A stretch of DNA of 64,000 nt, from contig JAQFVV010000002.1 of the NCBI GenBank assembly GCA_028023455.1, forward strand, positions 30,635,725 through 30,699,724, read 5' to 3'. Below, piece after piece: positions 21,711-32,757 of this stretch. Positions within the stretch are counted from its first letter, which is position 1, and each line of letters opens with the position of its first letter. The notes beneath the pieces were generated by a model. That model saw only the letters and a program-made list of their open reading frames with translations, made no database searches and had not been told where the DNA came from. The DNA comes from Epiperipatus broadwayi. Its lineage: Eukaryota; Onychophora; Udeonychophora; Euonychophora; Peripatidae. A program made the translations under genes and the position numbers.

Positions 21711-22998
21711 ACACCTTGCTGGGTACATTTCTGAAGTGTACCAAACAGGCCAGGTGTTCCAAATATTTTTTTTTTGCAATTTTTCAATTGTGAATTTCTC
21801 GCATTAAAATATTTTGTCTAACATTAAATCTGAAAAAAAAAAATTATTAAAGCAACTAATTAAACAAAACAGTGACCATTCCAAAGGCTGGATACATCTG
21901 GGTAAGTGGGATACATTTCTGGAAAAAAAATTGTTAAACCTTAAAACAAACTATTACAAAAATGGCAGTCTTGCGTATATATAAAAGCATATGGCATTAT
22001 TGCTCATCTTAAGAATTTTGAGAACCTGACCTTCAAGTGCCAGATTTGATCCTAGAACCTCCTGATCCAAAGTCGGATGCTCTATCAACTGTGCCAAACT
22101 GCGCAGAGTAACTTTTGTAATAGAACGAGAATAAGTCGTATTACTAACAAGCCACTCACAAACATGCATCAGTGTAAATTGTATTATCTACTTTACATTT
22201 TTTTAAATGCAGATCACATCATAAATTTTAAGAGTGAGCTTGGAAATTTTAAAAAAGACTAAACAGTTTAAGTAAAAATCAAGAAACACAACAACGTTAT
22301 TACATTATGGAGATCTCTTATTTATTATTTTACCACTAGCAATAACATTATTTAGCCAAGAAACAACTACAGAATGTTTAGAGTTTCTACTTTCTTTAAT
22401 TTTGATTGGTTAAAATGCTGTTAATAGCAACAAAAACAATGAAAGAACAAACTATTAAGTGAAACTACTCTTGCTATTATTTTTAGAAATCATTTCATCG
22501 CTTAAGGATTTGTTTGTTCTGAAGAAGTCGACTGCCTATTTATGGGAAGACTTTTTCCGTGTTTCAGATTCGATCTTTTTAAAGAAGTGCATCTTGATAT
22601 ATTTTTGAAAAATTCTTCCAGTTAAAGACTTGTACATTATATTCCCAAAAACCTGTTTTAATTTCATATATACACATACATTTATATTAGTAACAACATT
22701 ATTTATATATCTCAATGATATAAAAGATTACTGAGATGTGGGAAACACAGCTTAGTTTTAAATGTCATATCATTTCTGTTTTAAAAAGGCTATGTCATAT
22801 CATCATCTTCTTAGCATTTTAAATAAATTATGTTAAGAAGAAAATTGCAAACTCTGGTTAATGATAATAAAGTGTTACTTCTTTATCTAATACCGCATTG
22901 TCCAATAATTTTATCCTGCATCTGTGCAGAAATTTTAATATTATATAAAACATTATTTGTCAAATGTTTTAATATTGTTTATATATATATTTTTTAAG
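21711..22998. other. TDP1: TDP1 intron sequence with one tRNA-like relic
   Basis: At 22035-22112, minus strand, GGCACAGTTGATAGAGCATC and GGATCAAATCT resemble tRNA boxes A and B around a CTTTGGA loop. The acceptor stem does not close, so this is a SINE or tRNA relic. The rest shows nothing recognisable. Confidence 0.45.
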
Positions 22999-23033
22999 GC
23001 ACCATTACCGATTGCTTTTGGAACTCATCATAC
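22999..23033 (+). CDS. TDP1: TDP1 35-bp exon with first catalytic histidine
   Basis: A T-rich tract and AG (22997-22998) precede the exon and a GTAAGT donor follows it (23034). It encodes APLPIAFGTHH and two bases of a threonine codon. Human TDP1 has AKLDIAFGTHHTKM at this point. The second histidine corresponds to the active-site nucleophile of the first HKN motif (H-x-K...N), which attacks the phosphotyrosyl bond. It joins the 3452-3548 exon in phase (codon complete) and hands over two bases to 34918-35010. At 35 bp it is very small and easy to miss in gene prediction. Confidence 0.92.
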
Positions 23034-23132
23034 GTAAGTTTTATATATATATATATACTGTTCATATAAATATAATCTTTTAACAGTTTGAATATAGTTT
23101 TGATCATATATAAGCACATTATTTACCTGGTA

Positions 23133-23318
23133 TGATCAAAGCTAAAGTGTAGGTGGGTTCCTTCCACATTTTACATTTACTGACAGTTAGTTTAAGATCA
23201 AAGCTAAAATGTAGGTGGGTTCCTTCCACATTTTATGATTACTGACAGTTAGTTTATGATCAAAGCTAAAGTGTAGGTAGGCTCATTCCACATTTTATGT
23301 TTACTGACCATTAGTTTA
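23133..23318 (+). repeat. Tandem repeat, three 62-bp units
   Basis: Units start at 23133, 23195 and 23257, each beginning (T/A)GATCAAAGCTAAAGTGTAG and ending ACTGACAGTTAGTTTA, with a few substitutions. It lies 100 bp after the 35-bp TDP1 exon. Confidence 0.9.
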
Positions 23319-23439
23319 CATATAGCTCGGTGGGGTTTTTCAGTATATAATAATTACTAATTTAGAATGGTACACCATCAGACTCTAAAGCTTATATCCT
23401 CGGATTGAGTTCAGGTTTGGTATCTGCACTTGAACTTCT

Positions 23440-23570
23440 GAGCAATTCAACCATTTGTTTTTGCCCTACATCATTTAATCCAGTGGTAGAATGTCGGACT
23501 TTGAATCTAAGATCCTTGGATCGATTCCATTTCCGGTACTTCCTGTGCTTGAATTTTTTACAAAATATTG
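23440..23570 (+). mobile_element. tRNA-derived SINE family 2 copy
   Basis: Box A-like TAATCCAGTGGTAGAATG, a CTTTGAA anticodon-like loop (TTG, as in tRNA-Gln), box B GGATCGATTCC, and the family tail TTCCGGTACTTCCTGTGCTT. No closed acceptor stem, so it is not a tRNA gene. Confidence 0.5.
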
Positions 23571-23684
23571 AACAAAGAAGTCATTTGATTATTTATTTTA
23601 TTTATAAGTACTTCCGTTTAAGATATAGCTGCTAGTGGACCACATTAGATCCTAAGATCTAGGTGCAGTGTGTCGGATACAAAG

Positions 23685-23735
23685 TTCCTTACTGATGAAA
23701 ACCACAAGCTAGAAATCAGTCTGGGGATATCCGAT
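23685..23735 (+). ncRNA. Family A hammerhead ribozyme (core intact)
   Basis: CCTTA (23687-23691), CTGATGA (23692-23698), stem II region AAACCACAAGCTA, GAA (23712-23714), ATCAGT, C (23721), TGGGG. Stem I pairs CCTTA with TGGGG using two G-U pairs. Both core boxes are intact; stem III has lost its palindrome (ACTAGT in other copies) and stem II is weak. Confidence 0.7.
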
Positions 23736-24122
23736 GAATAGGAACTAGATAGAAATTCCTGCATCCATTGATTACTATTGCTTGCACTAGGTGGAACTAC
23801 TATATGGGGAGTTTTGCTTTCATTATTAGCAGCCTGTATAAGCATATGAAATAGAGATCACATGATGTTTTGATGGTTTTATACCTATTCTGCCTATAGG
23901 ACAATGGTGACTGGTTTTTGAAAAACCAGACACCAAAATGTATAGATCCTGAACTGAGTTCAGATCTGTATGGCTATACAAGTGAATGAGCTTGGATTGA
24001 AAACATTATTGTGTTTTTATTTTGGACTCATAGCTTTATAATTAACTAAATAGGTAAAAGGTGGCTACTGGAGGGTTGCATTGGATCCTAAGGTCTAGGT
24101 GCAGTGCTCTCAGATCCAAGAC

Positions 24123-24172
24123 TTCTTACTGATGAAATCTACAAGCTAGAAAATAGTCTGGGAGTATTGGAT
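24123..24172 (+). ncRNA. Family A hammerhead ribozyme (core intact)
   Basis: CTTA, CTGATGA (24129-24135), AATCTACAAGCTA, GAA (24149-24151), AATAGT, C (24158), TGGG, then TTGG. Core boxes intact; stem II and III have drifted. This is the second site of the tandem dimer. Confidence 0.65.
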
Positions 24173-24275
24173 GAGTAGGCACTAGATAGGGATTTTATGC
24201 ACAAACCTTTTTGTATCCATTGATTATCATGGCTTGTACTGGGTGGCGCTACTGTATGGAGAGTTTGCTACTGTT

Positions 24276-24699
24276 AAAACATTTTATTTCATGAAATATT
24301 GCCATCATGAAAGAATAAAAAATAAGTTATAAAATATGCTTTCATGTAACCCGAATAAACGGTAATAATAAAGGTGACTGCATGCCATTCTTTGAGATAA
24401 GAGAATGGCTGCTGCCATATAAAATTTAATAACATTACGAATTTTAATGCAGTGTATATTGCAGCTTCACTGTATAATTTATCAATATGTTTTTAAAATT
24501 ATTCATTTTAGTTAATCAAAACGTTTGGGGAAATGCTTGAAGTTATTTTAGTTGTTTTTTGAATTTTATTAGCTTCTATATTAAGAAATGAGAAGAAACA
24601 ATTATTCCTACCGATAGAATAATTGGAAGATTTGAAATAAAAACTGATGTTTAAAAGGAATGTATACTTGCTTCAAGTTTGTTTTCTATTTGTATGTTA
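24276..24699. other. TDP1: TDP1 intron sequence, nothing recognised
   Basis: AT-rich sequence with no identifiable element. Confidence 0.4.
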
Positions 24700-25400
24700 G
24701 CGACCTTCAAGATAGTTTATATGAAGTTGTATGAAGAAGGCATCAGTGTGAGATATAGATTTTTTTATGATGTTGTTTTTGATTTGAATTGATCAAAACC
24801 AAAACAGGAAGCTGATGTTTGAGCTATTTTCGCTTATTCAGACTGAGATGCTTTACAGAATGCTGTTAATTTTACCTTACAACATATAAAGATTTTGATT
24901 TAATAGTTAATGTTCAAAAACACTCAAGTACTTTAGTCAGAAATGGAAGAAAAAATTACAGTAGCTTTTAACTTGACAATTATTAGCTTAAGAATGTGAC
25001 TGAATTTAAATATCGTGTGATTTATTTATTAAAAAAAAAAAAGTTCAACTTGATGCAAATCCGATGTGCTGTTAGTGAATTTAACAAGTTATAAGAAAGA
25101 ATATTTCTTTAAAATGATATAAGTTCTACAATATAGTGTTAATGTTTTTCCCTGATTTATTTTATGGATGTGAGACGTAGACTCTTAGTGTCATAACATA
25201 AAAACACAGGCAAAATTTTATTCTAAGAATGCTCCATATGATATTAAGAATATGATGATCAGATTGTAAGATTAATTAATATACTCTTTAGATTGCTGGA
25301 TGTGATGTTATTAATTTATTGCAAAGACATGTTTTCATTGTATTGTGTGAATGAATTATATGAAAAGTAATTGTTTTTTAAAAAATATTGACTTCAATTT
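24700..25400 (+). mobile_element. LINE family C relic
   Basis: Scattered blocks on the + strand: ALFAYSD-like text before EMLYRMLLILP, then MQIRCAVSEFNKL, PDLFYGCETWTLS and FILRMLHMILRI. The last two are the conserved post-RT LYGCETWTL region. Many indels. Confidence 0.6.
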
Positions 25401-25494
25401 ATACAGTATCTCAGTGCTATTTTATTATTCATTTCCTATATTTCGTCTACTTTAGTTTTTTTTGATCATAAAAATAATAATCTAGTCAAGCCTT

Positions 25495-25590
25495 GTTAGC
25501 CGAGAGGTCAGCGCAGCTGCCTTGCAGTTGGTTGTAGACGCTTGTTGCGGGTTCGCCTCCCAACCGATGCTATGACATATGGAAAAAAAA
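25495..25590 (+). mobile_element. Short tRNA-derived SINE (family 1)
   Basis: GTCAAGCCTTGTTAGCCGAG, GCAGCTGCCTTGCAGTT, box B GGGTTCGCCTCCC, then CCGATGCTATGACATATGG and an A-rich tail. Flanks AATAATCTA and AATAAATCTA look like an imperfect target duplication. Confidence 0.8.
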
Positions 25591-25814
25591 TAAAAAATAA
25601 ATCTAAATCCAAGACATGTATTTATGCAAATATGAAGATTATTTATTAACACATTTTTAAATCTATAGATAGTATTATATTTGTACGGAACTAATTTTGT
25701 ATTCTAGGCACCTTAATTTATGTTAATGGTTCAAAACTAATTAATTATTTTAAAATATATCATTACAAAATTATATATCACAATATATATGTGGAGAGAA
25801 AGACTTTATAATGG

Positions 25815-26305
25815 TGTCTGAAATCTATATAAAAGATTTGAAATACCCCATAGCTATATTATTTCAGCCCCCCCCCCCCTTTAAATAAAGAAAAGCTTAA
25901 ACTTTGCAGCCTATTGAAAAGAAAATATTTTCTTCAATGTATACTGCAATGATGTTATAAATATTAAAATTCAAGCTAATTTAAACAAGGAACATGAAAC
26001 TAAGTAAGCAAAGATGTTACATCGCAAATAAACACACTTGTTTAATTTTAAATATACTTAGAAAGACTATACTATAGTCATCAAATAAATTCAAATATAA
26101 GAATTAGAAACAATGAATAACATTAGTTGAAATTTTCTTATTTAAATTAGCTTGAATTTTAATATTTATAATATCTTTGCAGTATATATCGAAGGGAATT
26201 TAATTTTCAATGGGCTGCAAAATTCAAGGTTTTCTTTATTTAAAGGGGGAATGTGGCTGAAAGAATATAGGTAAGGGGTGTTTCAAATCTATACTTTTTA
26301 TTGTT
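25815..26305. repeat. Fold-back repeat, about 490 bp
   Basis: Arms 25815-25995 and 26145-26305 are inverted: GAAAATATTTTCTTCAATGTA faces its counterpart in the right arm, and AAATATTAAAATTCAAGCTA faces TAGCTTGAATTTTAATATTT. The left arm has a C12 run where the right arm has a G-rich stretch. No hammerhead core seen. Confidence 0.7.
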
Positions 26306-26434
26306 CCCTGAAAATGCCTACCAGATAAGCAAAATATTGAAAATCAATACTAAAACAACCTTGATAGAAAGCATAAAGTTGATGTCCTTTGTATTATGAA
26401 GTCATATTTAGGTCATTTGGTCCAAAATAGAAAA

Positions 26435-26947
26435 TGTATGATAAACCACTAAACATCACATGATCACCATTTCTTATGCTTGTTCATAATTGTTATTAAA
26501 ACAGGCAAAACTCTTCATATAGTAGTGCCACCTAGTGCAAGCCAGAATAATCAATGGATGCCAGAAAGGCTTGTGCATAAAATCTCTATCTAGTGCCTAC
26601 TCATCCAATATCCCTATATTAGTTTCTAGATTATGGCTTTTGTCAGTTAGGAGGTTTTGAATTTGAGAGCACTGCACCACTGCATCTAGGTGCAGTGCTC
26701 TCAAATCCAAATCTCCTAGTTTCTCGCTTGTGGCTTTCATTAGTGAGGAAAGACAAGCTAGAAACTAGGTGCAGTGCTATCAGATCCAAAGATCCTCACT
26801 GACAAAAGCCACAAGCTAGAAACTAGTCTGGGGATATTGGATGAGTAGGCACTAGATAGGGATTTTATGCACAAGCCCTCTGGCATCCATTGATTACTCT
26901 GGCTCGCATTGAGTGGTACTGCTGAATAGAGAGTTTTGCCTGTTTTA
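26435..26947. mobile_element. Family A repeat, rearranged inverted copies
   Basis: Left end AACAGGCAAAACTCTTC and right end GAGAGTTTTGCCTGTT are inverted. The interior holds three hammerhead segments: minus strand near 26600-26660 (CTGACAA), minus near 26712-26750 (CTAATGA), and plus at 26785-26843 (CTGACAA, GAA, ACTAGT, C, TGGGG, TTGG). None has a complete CTGANGA box, but the last keeps all stems. Confidence 0.75.
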
Positions 26948-27934
26948 ATAAGGTATGATAAAGTATGATATTTATGGAAAAGACGTATCCTGATTATGAT
27001 AGCAAAATTTTCTCAATATCAATCCAAAAAATACAATACCAATTGCTTTCATTAATAAACTATGGCATAGAAAGAATATAAAGTAATCTATAATTAGGGA
27101 AGATATATAGCTTGCTGTAGAAAAGATTACAAGTTATTAAATAAATAAACTAAAGAACCATAATGGGAAATGGGTATACTAATTTGTGGTTTATGAATTG
27201 ATTTGCAATAATCATCATAAAACTTATTTTAATTTCTTATTCTTTGCCTTTCTGTCTTTGGTTTTTCTATTTTTCTAGATAGACAGATCATACTTGTTTA
27301 CAAGTAATAATGATGATGATGATCATGTATGTGTATATTGTTATGTGTATATATGCTAGAATACAGACACATATAAAGTTAAATATATATTGCTATAAAG
27401 TTGTCAGGAAAAATAAAATAAATTAAATCAGTCAGTAAAAGAAGTTTCTAAATTACAAAAAGAAGATAAAACAAGATTAATTATATCTCTAGAATACCAA
27501 AAGTTAACAAATTAATTAAGACTGCTAATTGAATGTAGAAGAACTAACCGAAACTGGATGTCCTCAACTGAGATAGCTAACTATTAATAGATGTCTCGAT
27601 GAGTTGATATAGTTAATCAATGGAATGCCAAGAATATTGGATAATTATTATCCAGAGTTCTGGAAGGAGTAGATACTAGCTCATGGAAGGTACTTCAATG
27701 AATATGGACTTGCATCACCATGATGCTGGATGCCATCGTGATTGTCTGAGACTGCCCCCAAACGTGCTAAAGCAAGTCTAGGGACTTTACAGGTTGTACT
27801 GATCAACATTATTGTTTCTTTACCCCATCAGACTATCGCATATAATTTAAATTTGTAAGATATGTGTAATTAGTGATTATATAAATTTTGTAGATTTATT
27901 AAACAATATTAATCTATTGGTTGTCTTATTTTTA
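26948..27934. other. TDP1: TDP1 intron sequence, nothing recognised
   Basis: AT-rich with a GC-richer patch at 27690-27790 (CTGCCCCCAAACGTGC). No partner copy or coding block identified. Confidence 0.4.
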
Positions 27935-28240
27935 AAACAGTGACAAACTCTCTATACAGGAGTGTCACCCAGTGCAAGCCACAGTCATCAATGGATGCAT
28001 CAAGGGTTATGCATAAAATTCCTATCTAGTGTCTACTCATCGTAAGATCTAGGTGCAGTGCTTTTAGATCCAAGGAGCCTGAGGATACTGGATGAAGAGA
28101 CACTAGATAGGGTTTTTACACACACACCTTTTTACATCCATTGTTTACTGTGACTTGTTCTGGGTGGTACTACTGTATGAAGACTTTGTCACTGTTATAA
28201 CAGTTTGCGTAAGCAATAGGAATTGGTAATCATGTGATAT
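27935..28240. mobile_element. Family A repeat, inverted copy with core deleted
   Basis: Begins AACAGTGACAAACTCTCTAT and ends with AGACTTTGTCACTGTT. Near 28068-28100 the stem I halves (CCAAGGAGCC and TGAGGATACTGG) are joined directly, so the ribozyme core is gone. Confidence 0.7.
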
Positions 28241-28384
28241 CTTGTTTTTTATAAGCAGTTTTATTTTCATAGACATATGTTTGTTCTGGAACAGCTAGAT
28301 CACACCCAGTACTAGCAATGATGATGAGCATTTGCCATTGAAACATCATATGAATGGCTGTATACATCATTTTCGTAATAATGA

Positions 28385-28800
28385 TATAAATTAAATATTC
28401 TGATTTCAGGAAGGCCTTTGATCCAGTAAAACATAAAAATTACTTAAGGAACTAGATGAAATAAATATTGTATTCATAATTCATAAATTTAATAGAATCA
28501 TACTATTGAATATAAAAGGATATAAAACTTAAGTTGGAAACAGATTTTTAGATTTTATTCTTCAGTGAGACAAATACAATAAGAAGTGTTCCTTCATCTA
28601 AAGTATTTAATATTTTCTTCTACAATATCCAAAAAGTCATATATTGGTAGCAATACAATTTTTAGGCAAATGTTTATCCAGAAGGTTGCTGAAAATTTAG
28701 AAATAAAACTAACTGCCTAAAGTAGAGGCTTATTATAATACAACAATTTTATTCATGCAGGATATCAACATTATTGCTATTGTTTCTCTAGCAAGACCAC
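28385..28800 (+). mobile_element. LINE reverse transcriptase relic
   Basis: FRKAFDPVKHKNYL (RT motif A block) is readable at about 28405-28450, followed by shifted text. No intact frame. Confidence 0.55.
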
Positions 28801-29261
28801 TTTCTCCAGTCTCTTCTAGTCTTTGCTTTCTTGTTCAAAATTTTTTTCTTAAGATTATTTATAAATCCTCTTCTCCCACAAACTACGCTTCATAATAATT
28901 TGAATTTTTAATTTTCTCACTAATTAAATATTTTCCCAATATTTCTAATTGTCTATTTATTTTTTTGTTCTCTTTGATACCATGTATTTCTTAGAGCTTT
29001 GTTTTTACTTTCTTGTTCTAATTATTCAAATGCTTGGATCTACAATCTTATCAAAACATTACAGTAAGCTACCCTTCTATATCTAACAAGTGGACCTCAG
29101 AGCAATCTTTTATCCTCCATTATCGTAAGCAGGAATGAACTTGTATTTTTTTTAGTTGTCAAAATTTATCTTAATATACCTAATGTGGAATATAAAATTA
29201 TAATATGTAATCCACATTTTGATGTAAACATGTAATAATTATTAAGAGTTTATTAAAAAAA
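28801..29261. other. TDP1: TDP1 intron sequence, nothing recognised
   Basis: AT-rich. CCACTTTCTCCAGTCTCTTC at 28799-28818 may be a LINE 3' tail on the minus strand, but this is not certain. Confidence 0.35.
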
Positions 29262-29640
29262 AATTACTAAATTTTCCAAATAAACTATTTATTTTATATA
29301 GCGCGATGTTTATAAACTGTAATATTAATAATCAGCATTAAGCTATTGCACATGCGCTTTGTAGATTTTTAACAATAAATGAATACTCCCACTTCAAACA
29401 CAAGATAAGTTGTTGGAAAAGATAGAATGAATTTAAAAAAAAAAAGAAGATAGAATGAATTGTCTATCTTTTCAAACTCATATATAAGCGTTTGGGTTCG
29501 AAAAGATAGATGATTCATTCTATCTTTTCCAAAGACTTATCTTGTGTTTGAAGTAGGAGTATTTATTTGTTGTTAAAAATCTACAAAGTGCATGTGCAAT
29601 AGCTTAATGCTGATTATTAATATTAAATTTTCCAAAGTAA
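29262..29640. repeat. Fold-back family D copy
   Basis: Arms 29318-29440 and 29505-29625 pair (AATCAGCATTAAGCTATTGC with GCAATAGCTTAATGCTGATT). Left of the arms is an unpaired part TTTATTTTATATAGCG that is also present at 52832. TAAATTTTCCAAA occurs at both edges (29264 and 29625 regions), like a target duplication. Relatives: 47025-47340 and 52820-53308. Confidence 0.7.
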
Positions 29641-29929
29641 ATAGGTTTTTATTTACTATAAGTAGTAGATATTCAAAATCATTTATAAAAGAATCTCGTT
29701 ATTAGAGAGAAAGTGATATTGCTCTTCTGAATAGTTTTTAGCTTAGCGGCTTTTTTACAATAGGAAAAAGGGTTCGCCTTTGCATAACATCCATTTTAAG
29801 CTTCATTTTTAATTTCTTACTTATATAAGCTTCTAATAGATTTAATAATGCCATAAATAAATGGTTATTAAATGTATAGTCTGAGAAATATCTATATGTG
29901 TAAAATACTGGTTTTCTCTGTTGTCTGAT

Positions 29930-30170
29930 TGGTGAATGTATGAATGCTTCTTTATAAAGCTGTCACATGTCAAATTCACAACCAATTATCACATGTGAAT
30001 ATCACAAACAATTACAAAAAAATTATATTTTTGTGAACGAAGTAATTCCACCATGAATAAACCGTAATTTTTATACTTCTCAGCAAAGCTGTCCGAATAT
30101 ATATTTGTCTGTAATGCTCACATATTAAATATAAAAGATAAAAAGTTATGTAATTTTTATAGTTGTCACC
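29930..30170. repeat. Dispersed AT-rich repeat, second copy
   Basis: Relative of 21165-21710 (GCTGTCACATGTCAAATTCA, GAAGTAATTCCACCATGAAT). No coding content. Confidence 0.45.
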
Positions 30171-30359
30171 TTTATATAATATTAAAATATTTTGTTTAAT
30201 TTACATTTCTTGAACGATGGCCCATGTTGGTTAGGATGTCGTTTTGTAATATTTATGCAAAAACAATTGTTAAAGCAACCAACTAAAACAATAATCCAAG
30301 CTTTTACATAGTTCAGGTATGGTCTCGCATAGTAATATTTATGATGTAATGAACTCCGA

Positions 30360-30705
30360 ATGCACATATCATATGCATGACCTATAAAGAAGAACTTTCT
30401 AGTCATTTTAAGAAACTTGAGAATAGCACCCTTTGTCATATCACAGCCAAAAAATAAACCACATGACCTATAAAGAAGAACTTTCTAATTATTTTAAGAA
30501 ACTTGAGAATAACGCCCTTTGTCATATCACTGTTAATTCGCGAGTCAGCCAAAAAATTGACCACTTTTATTTGGTTTCCAAATTCTTATCTGGATATGAA
30601 ATCAATCATTCTCAGCGTTTCATATATTTAATAGCCAATGATTATATGAATAGAATGAATAGAGCTAGTTTGATTGAAATTTTATTAAGATCACTGTTAA
30701 AATAA
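30360..30705 (+). other. Unassigned open frame next to a partial tandem duplication
   Basis: The frame 30433-30705 (90 residues) contains MTYKEELSNYFKKLENNALC, then a hydrophilic segment with SQKIDHFYLVSKFLSGYEI and NRMNRASLIEILLRSLLK. The first block is duplicated just upstream (30377-30445) as MTYKEELSSHFKKLENSTLC before a stop. The two copies differ at several bases but keep the reading. I do not recognise the protein. It may be a relic of a mobile element ORF. No splice signals at its edges. Confidence 0.4.
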
Positions 30706-31004
30706 TATTTCACCACTTGAATATCAATCATTGATTTACTATTTATACCACAGCATGGAAGTTAGATGAAAATAGACATATTTTTTTTATCCAATTAGTG
30801 GATTAGCATTGATATGAAAGAAGTTGTTATTCACAAATGTGTTAAAATGATCCTATAAAGCCTGATTTGTAGACTATTCTTAAGCTCATGTGCATTTTCT
30901 TTAAATCACAAATATGAGGGATCTCTGTTAAGTTTTTTTTACTCAGCTTTAAAAAATTTAATTATTTAATATTTATAACAGGAAATCACATCATTTTCAA
31001 CCAT

Positions 31005-31225
31005 TATTAATACCACTGCAGGATGAAGATCTCTCCAAGTTGAATCCATATTCTCCGATCTCTAGCCTTTCTTTACATTACTCCAGCACACATTTATTTC
31101 ATCCATCCATCTCACATGTGGGCTCTTTCTAGGTCTTTTACAATCTCTTGGAATCTTTTTTAAGATTTCAGCTGTCCATCTATTATTATCATCTCTTCTA
31201 GAAATATTTTAAGTCTAATTATTAG
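31005..31225 (-). mobile_element. LINE family B, 3' end fragment
   Basis: Antisense 3' tail with CATTATTAATACCACTGCAGG and CATCTCACATGTGGGCTCTT, as at positions 1 and 42205. Short truncated insertion. Confidence 0.75.
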
Positions 31226-31564
31226 AAAAAGAATTTCTGATAAAAAATGTTACCATCAAACCCATCAAAAATGTATTATTATTCAATGTTACTATCATTA
31301 GTACCTGTGTTTCAATTTTTTATTAAGTGATAATAACTCGCAAAAATCCAAACGTATTATTTTACGAATTTCTTCAGCTTTAAACATATTCATATTTATT
31401 TTGGGGAGCATGTCTAGAGTTGAGGTTAATGAAATATTATCGAAATAGAATATGAATATATGTTTAGCGATACACTACCAGTAAATTCTCATTTTTGATT
31501 GATTAAAATAAGTCATAATAAATTTTTCCAGTTTAAAAAAAAGAATAAAGTGATATTTTATATA

Positions 31565-32340
31565 ATTAAAACAATGACAATCCCTCTATACAGTAGTGCC
31601 ACTTAGTGCAAGCCTTGGTAATCAATGGAAGCAAGAAGATTTGAGCATAAAATCCCTCTCTAATGCCTACTCATTTAATATTTCCAAAGTAGTTTCTAGC
31701 TTGTGGTTTGAGGAGCTTTGGATATTAGAGGACCACACGTAAATCTTAGAATTTAATGCAACTTTCCAGCAGCAATCTTTTAACTTTTCAGTTAATTATA
31801 AAGCTACGAGTTCGAAAGGAGAGCAGCTAATGTTTTCAATCCAAGCTTATTCGCTTGTATAGTCCTACATACCTGAACCCAGTTCAGCATCTACATATTT
31901 TGAGTTCTTGGTTCTTTAATAATTATAGTCACCATCATTCCATCTGCAGGAATGGTATTAGCCACTAAACATCATAAGATTCCCATTTCCTATGTTTACA
32001 CAAATTGCTAAAGCAGTGAGAAACTCTCTATACAGTAGTGCCAGTGCAAGCCATACTAATCGATTGATGCAATAAGGTTTGTGCAGAAAATCCCTATCTA
32101 GTGCCTATTCATCCAATATCCCCAGATTAGTTTGTGGATTTCATCAGTGAGGAGCCTTGGATCTGAGAGCACTGGGGGTATTGGATGAGCTTGCACTAAA
32201 TAGGGATTTTGATGCACAAACCTTCTTGCATCCATTGATTACTATGGTGAGCACTGGGTTGCACTACTGTATGGAGAGTTTATTATTGTTTTGACAGCTT
32301 GCATAAGCATATGAAATGGTGATCATATGAGATTTTAAAT
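31565..32340. mobile_element. Family A repeats, two adjoining units
   Basis: A forward unit (31565-31985) is followed by an inverted unit (31990-32340). The hammerhead region of the first (minus, near 31685-31715) keeps GCTAGAAACTA but has lost CTGATGA. The second (minus, 32112-32160) keeps CTGATGA (32153-32147), CCTCA/TGGGG and CCAA/TTGG but has lost the GAAA box. The hammerhead regions are about 440 bp apart, near the monomer length. Confidence 0.7.
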
Positions 32341-32559
32341 AGCATTATAATTTATGATTATATTAAATTATTTACAGATGTAATATGTCGTAGCAAACAT
32401 AAATTGCTTTCATAAAATTCTAAAATTTTTGTTAAAGTAATATAAAAAACATTGCATTTTTTTAATGTGTTTCAAATTTCTACATCCAGTGCTACAAATT
32501 GTTGAAATAATGACTAAAGACTAGATTTTGTTTTTAATACTAGATTTTATGAACAATTT

Positions 32560-32757
32560 CTAGATGGAGAGTTGAAATTTTAAATGGGATTTCAAGAGAT
32601 TTTAAAAGACCTAGAAAGAGACCATATGTGAGATGGATGGATGAAATAAGGAAGGGTGCTGGGGTATGGAAAAGTGAGGCTAGAGATCAGAGAAAATGAA
32701 TTGAACTTGGAGAGACCATCCTGCAGTGGATCGATAGTGGTTTAAAATGATGATGAT
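32560..32757 (+). mobile_element. LINE family B, 3' end fragment
   Basis: Sense copy of the tail: AGACCATATGTGAGATGGAT, GATGAAATAAGGAAGGGTGC, then GAGAGACCATCCTGCAGTGG. Encodes a broken version of the final RPxVRWMDEIRKGAGV block. Confidence 0.75.

Larger units (their letters stand above)
23640..24275 (+). mobile_element. Family A repeat, tandem dimer (retrozyme-like)
   Basis: Two copies in the same direction: hammerhead cleavage sites fall at 23721 and 24158, so the full monomer between them is 437 bp. The monomer contains GGTTTTTGAAAAACC, CAGATCTG, CAATAATG-like and AGGTCTAGGTGCAGTGCTCT blocks in the order seen at other copies. A tandem array with one type I hammerhead per monomer is the hallmark of retrozymes and of PLE terminal repeats. 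No protein is encoded. Confidence 0.75.

Noticed and set aside
22035-22112. A genuine tRNA gene
   Set aside because: Boxes A and B are readable but the acceptor stem does not pair and the loop is irregular; more likely a SINE or tRNA relic.
21954-22169. 71-residue minus-strand open frame
   Set aside because: Its AQLIEHPTLDQEVLGSNL text is the usual chance translation of a tRNA-like sequence.
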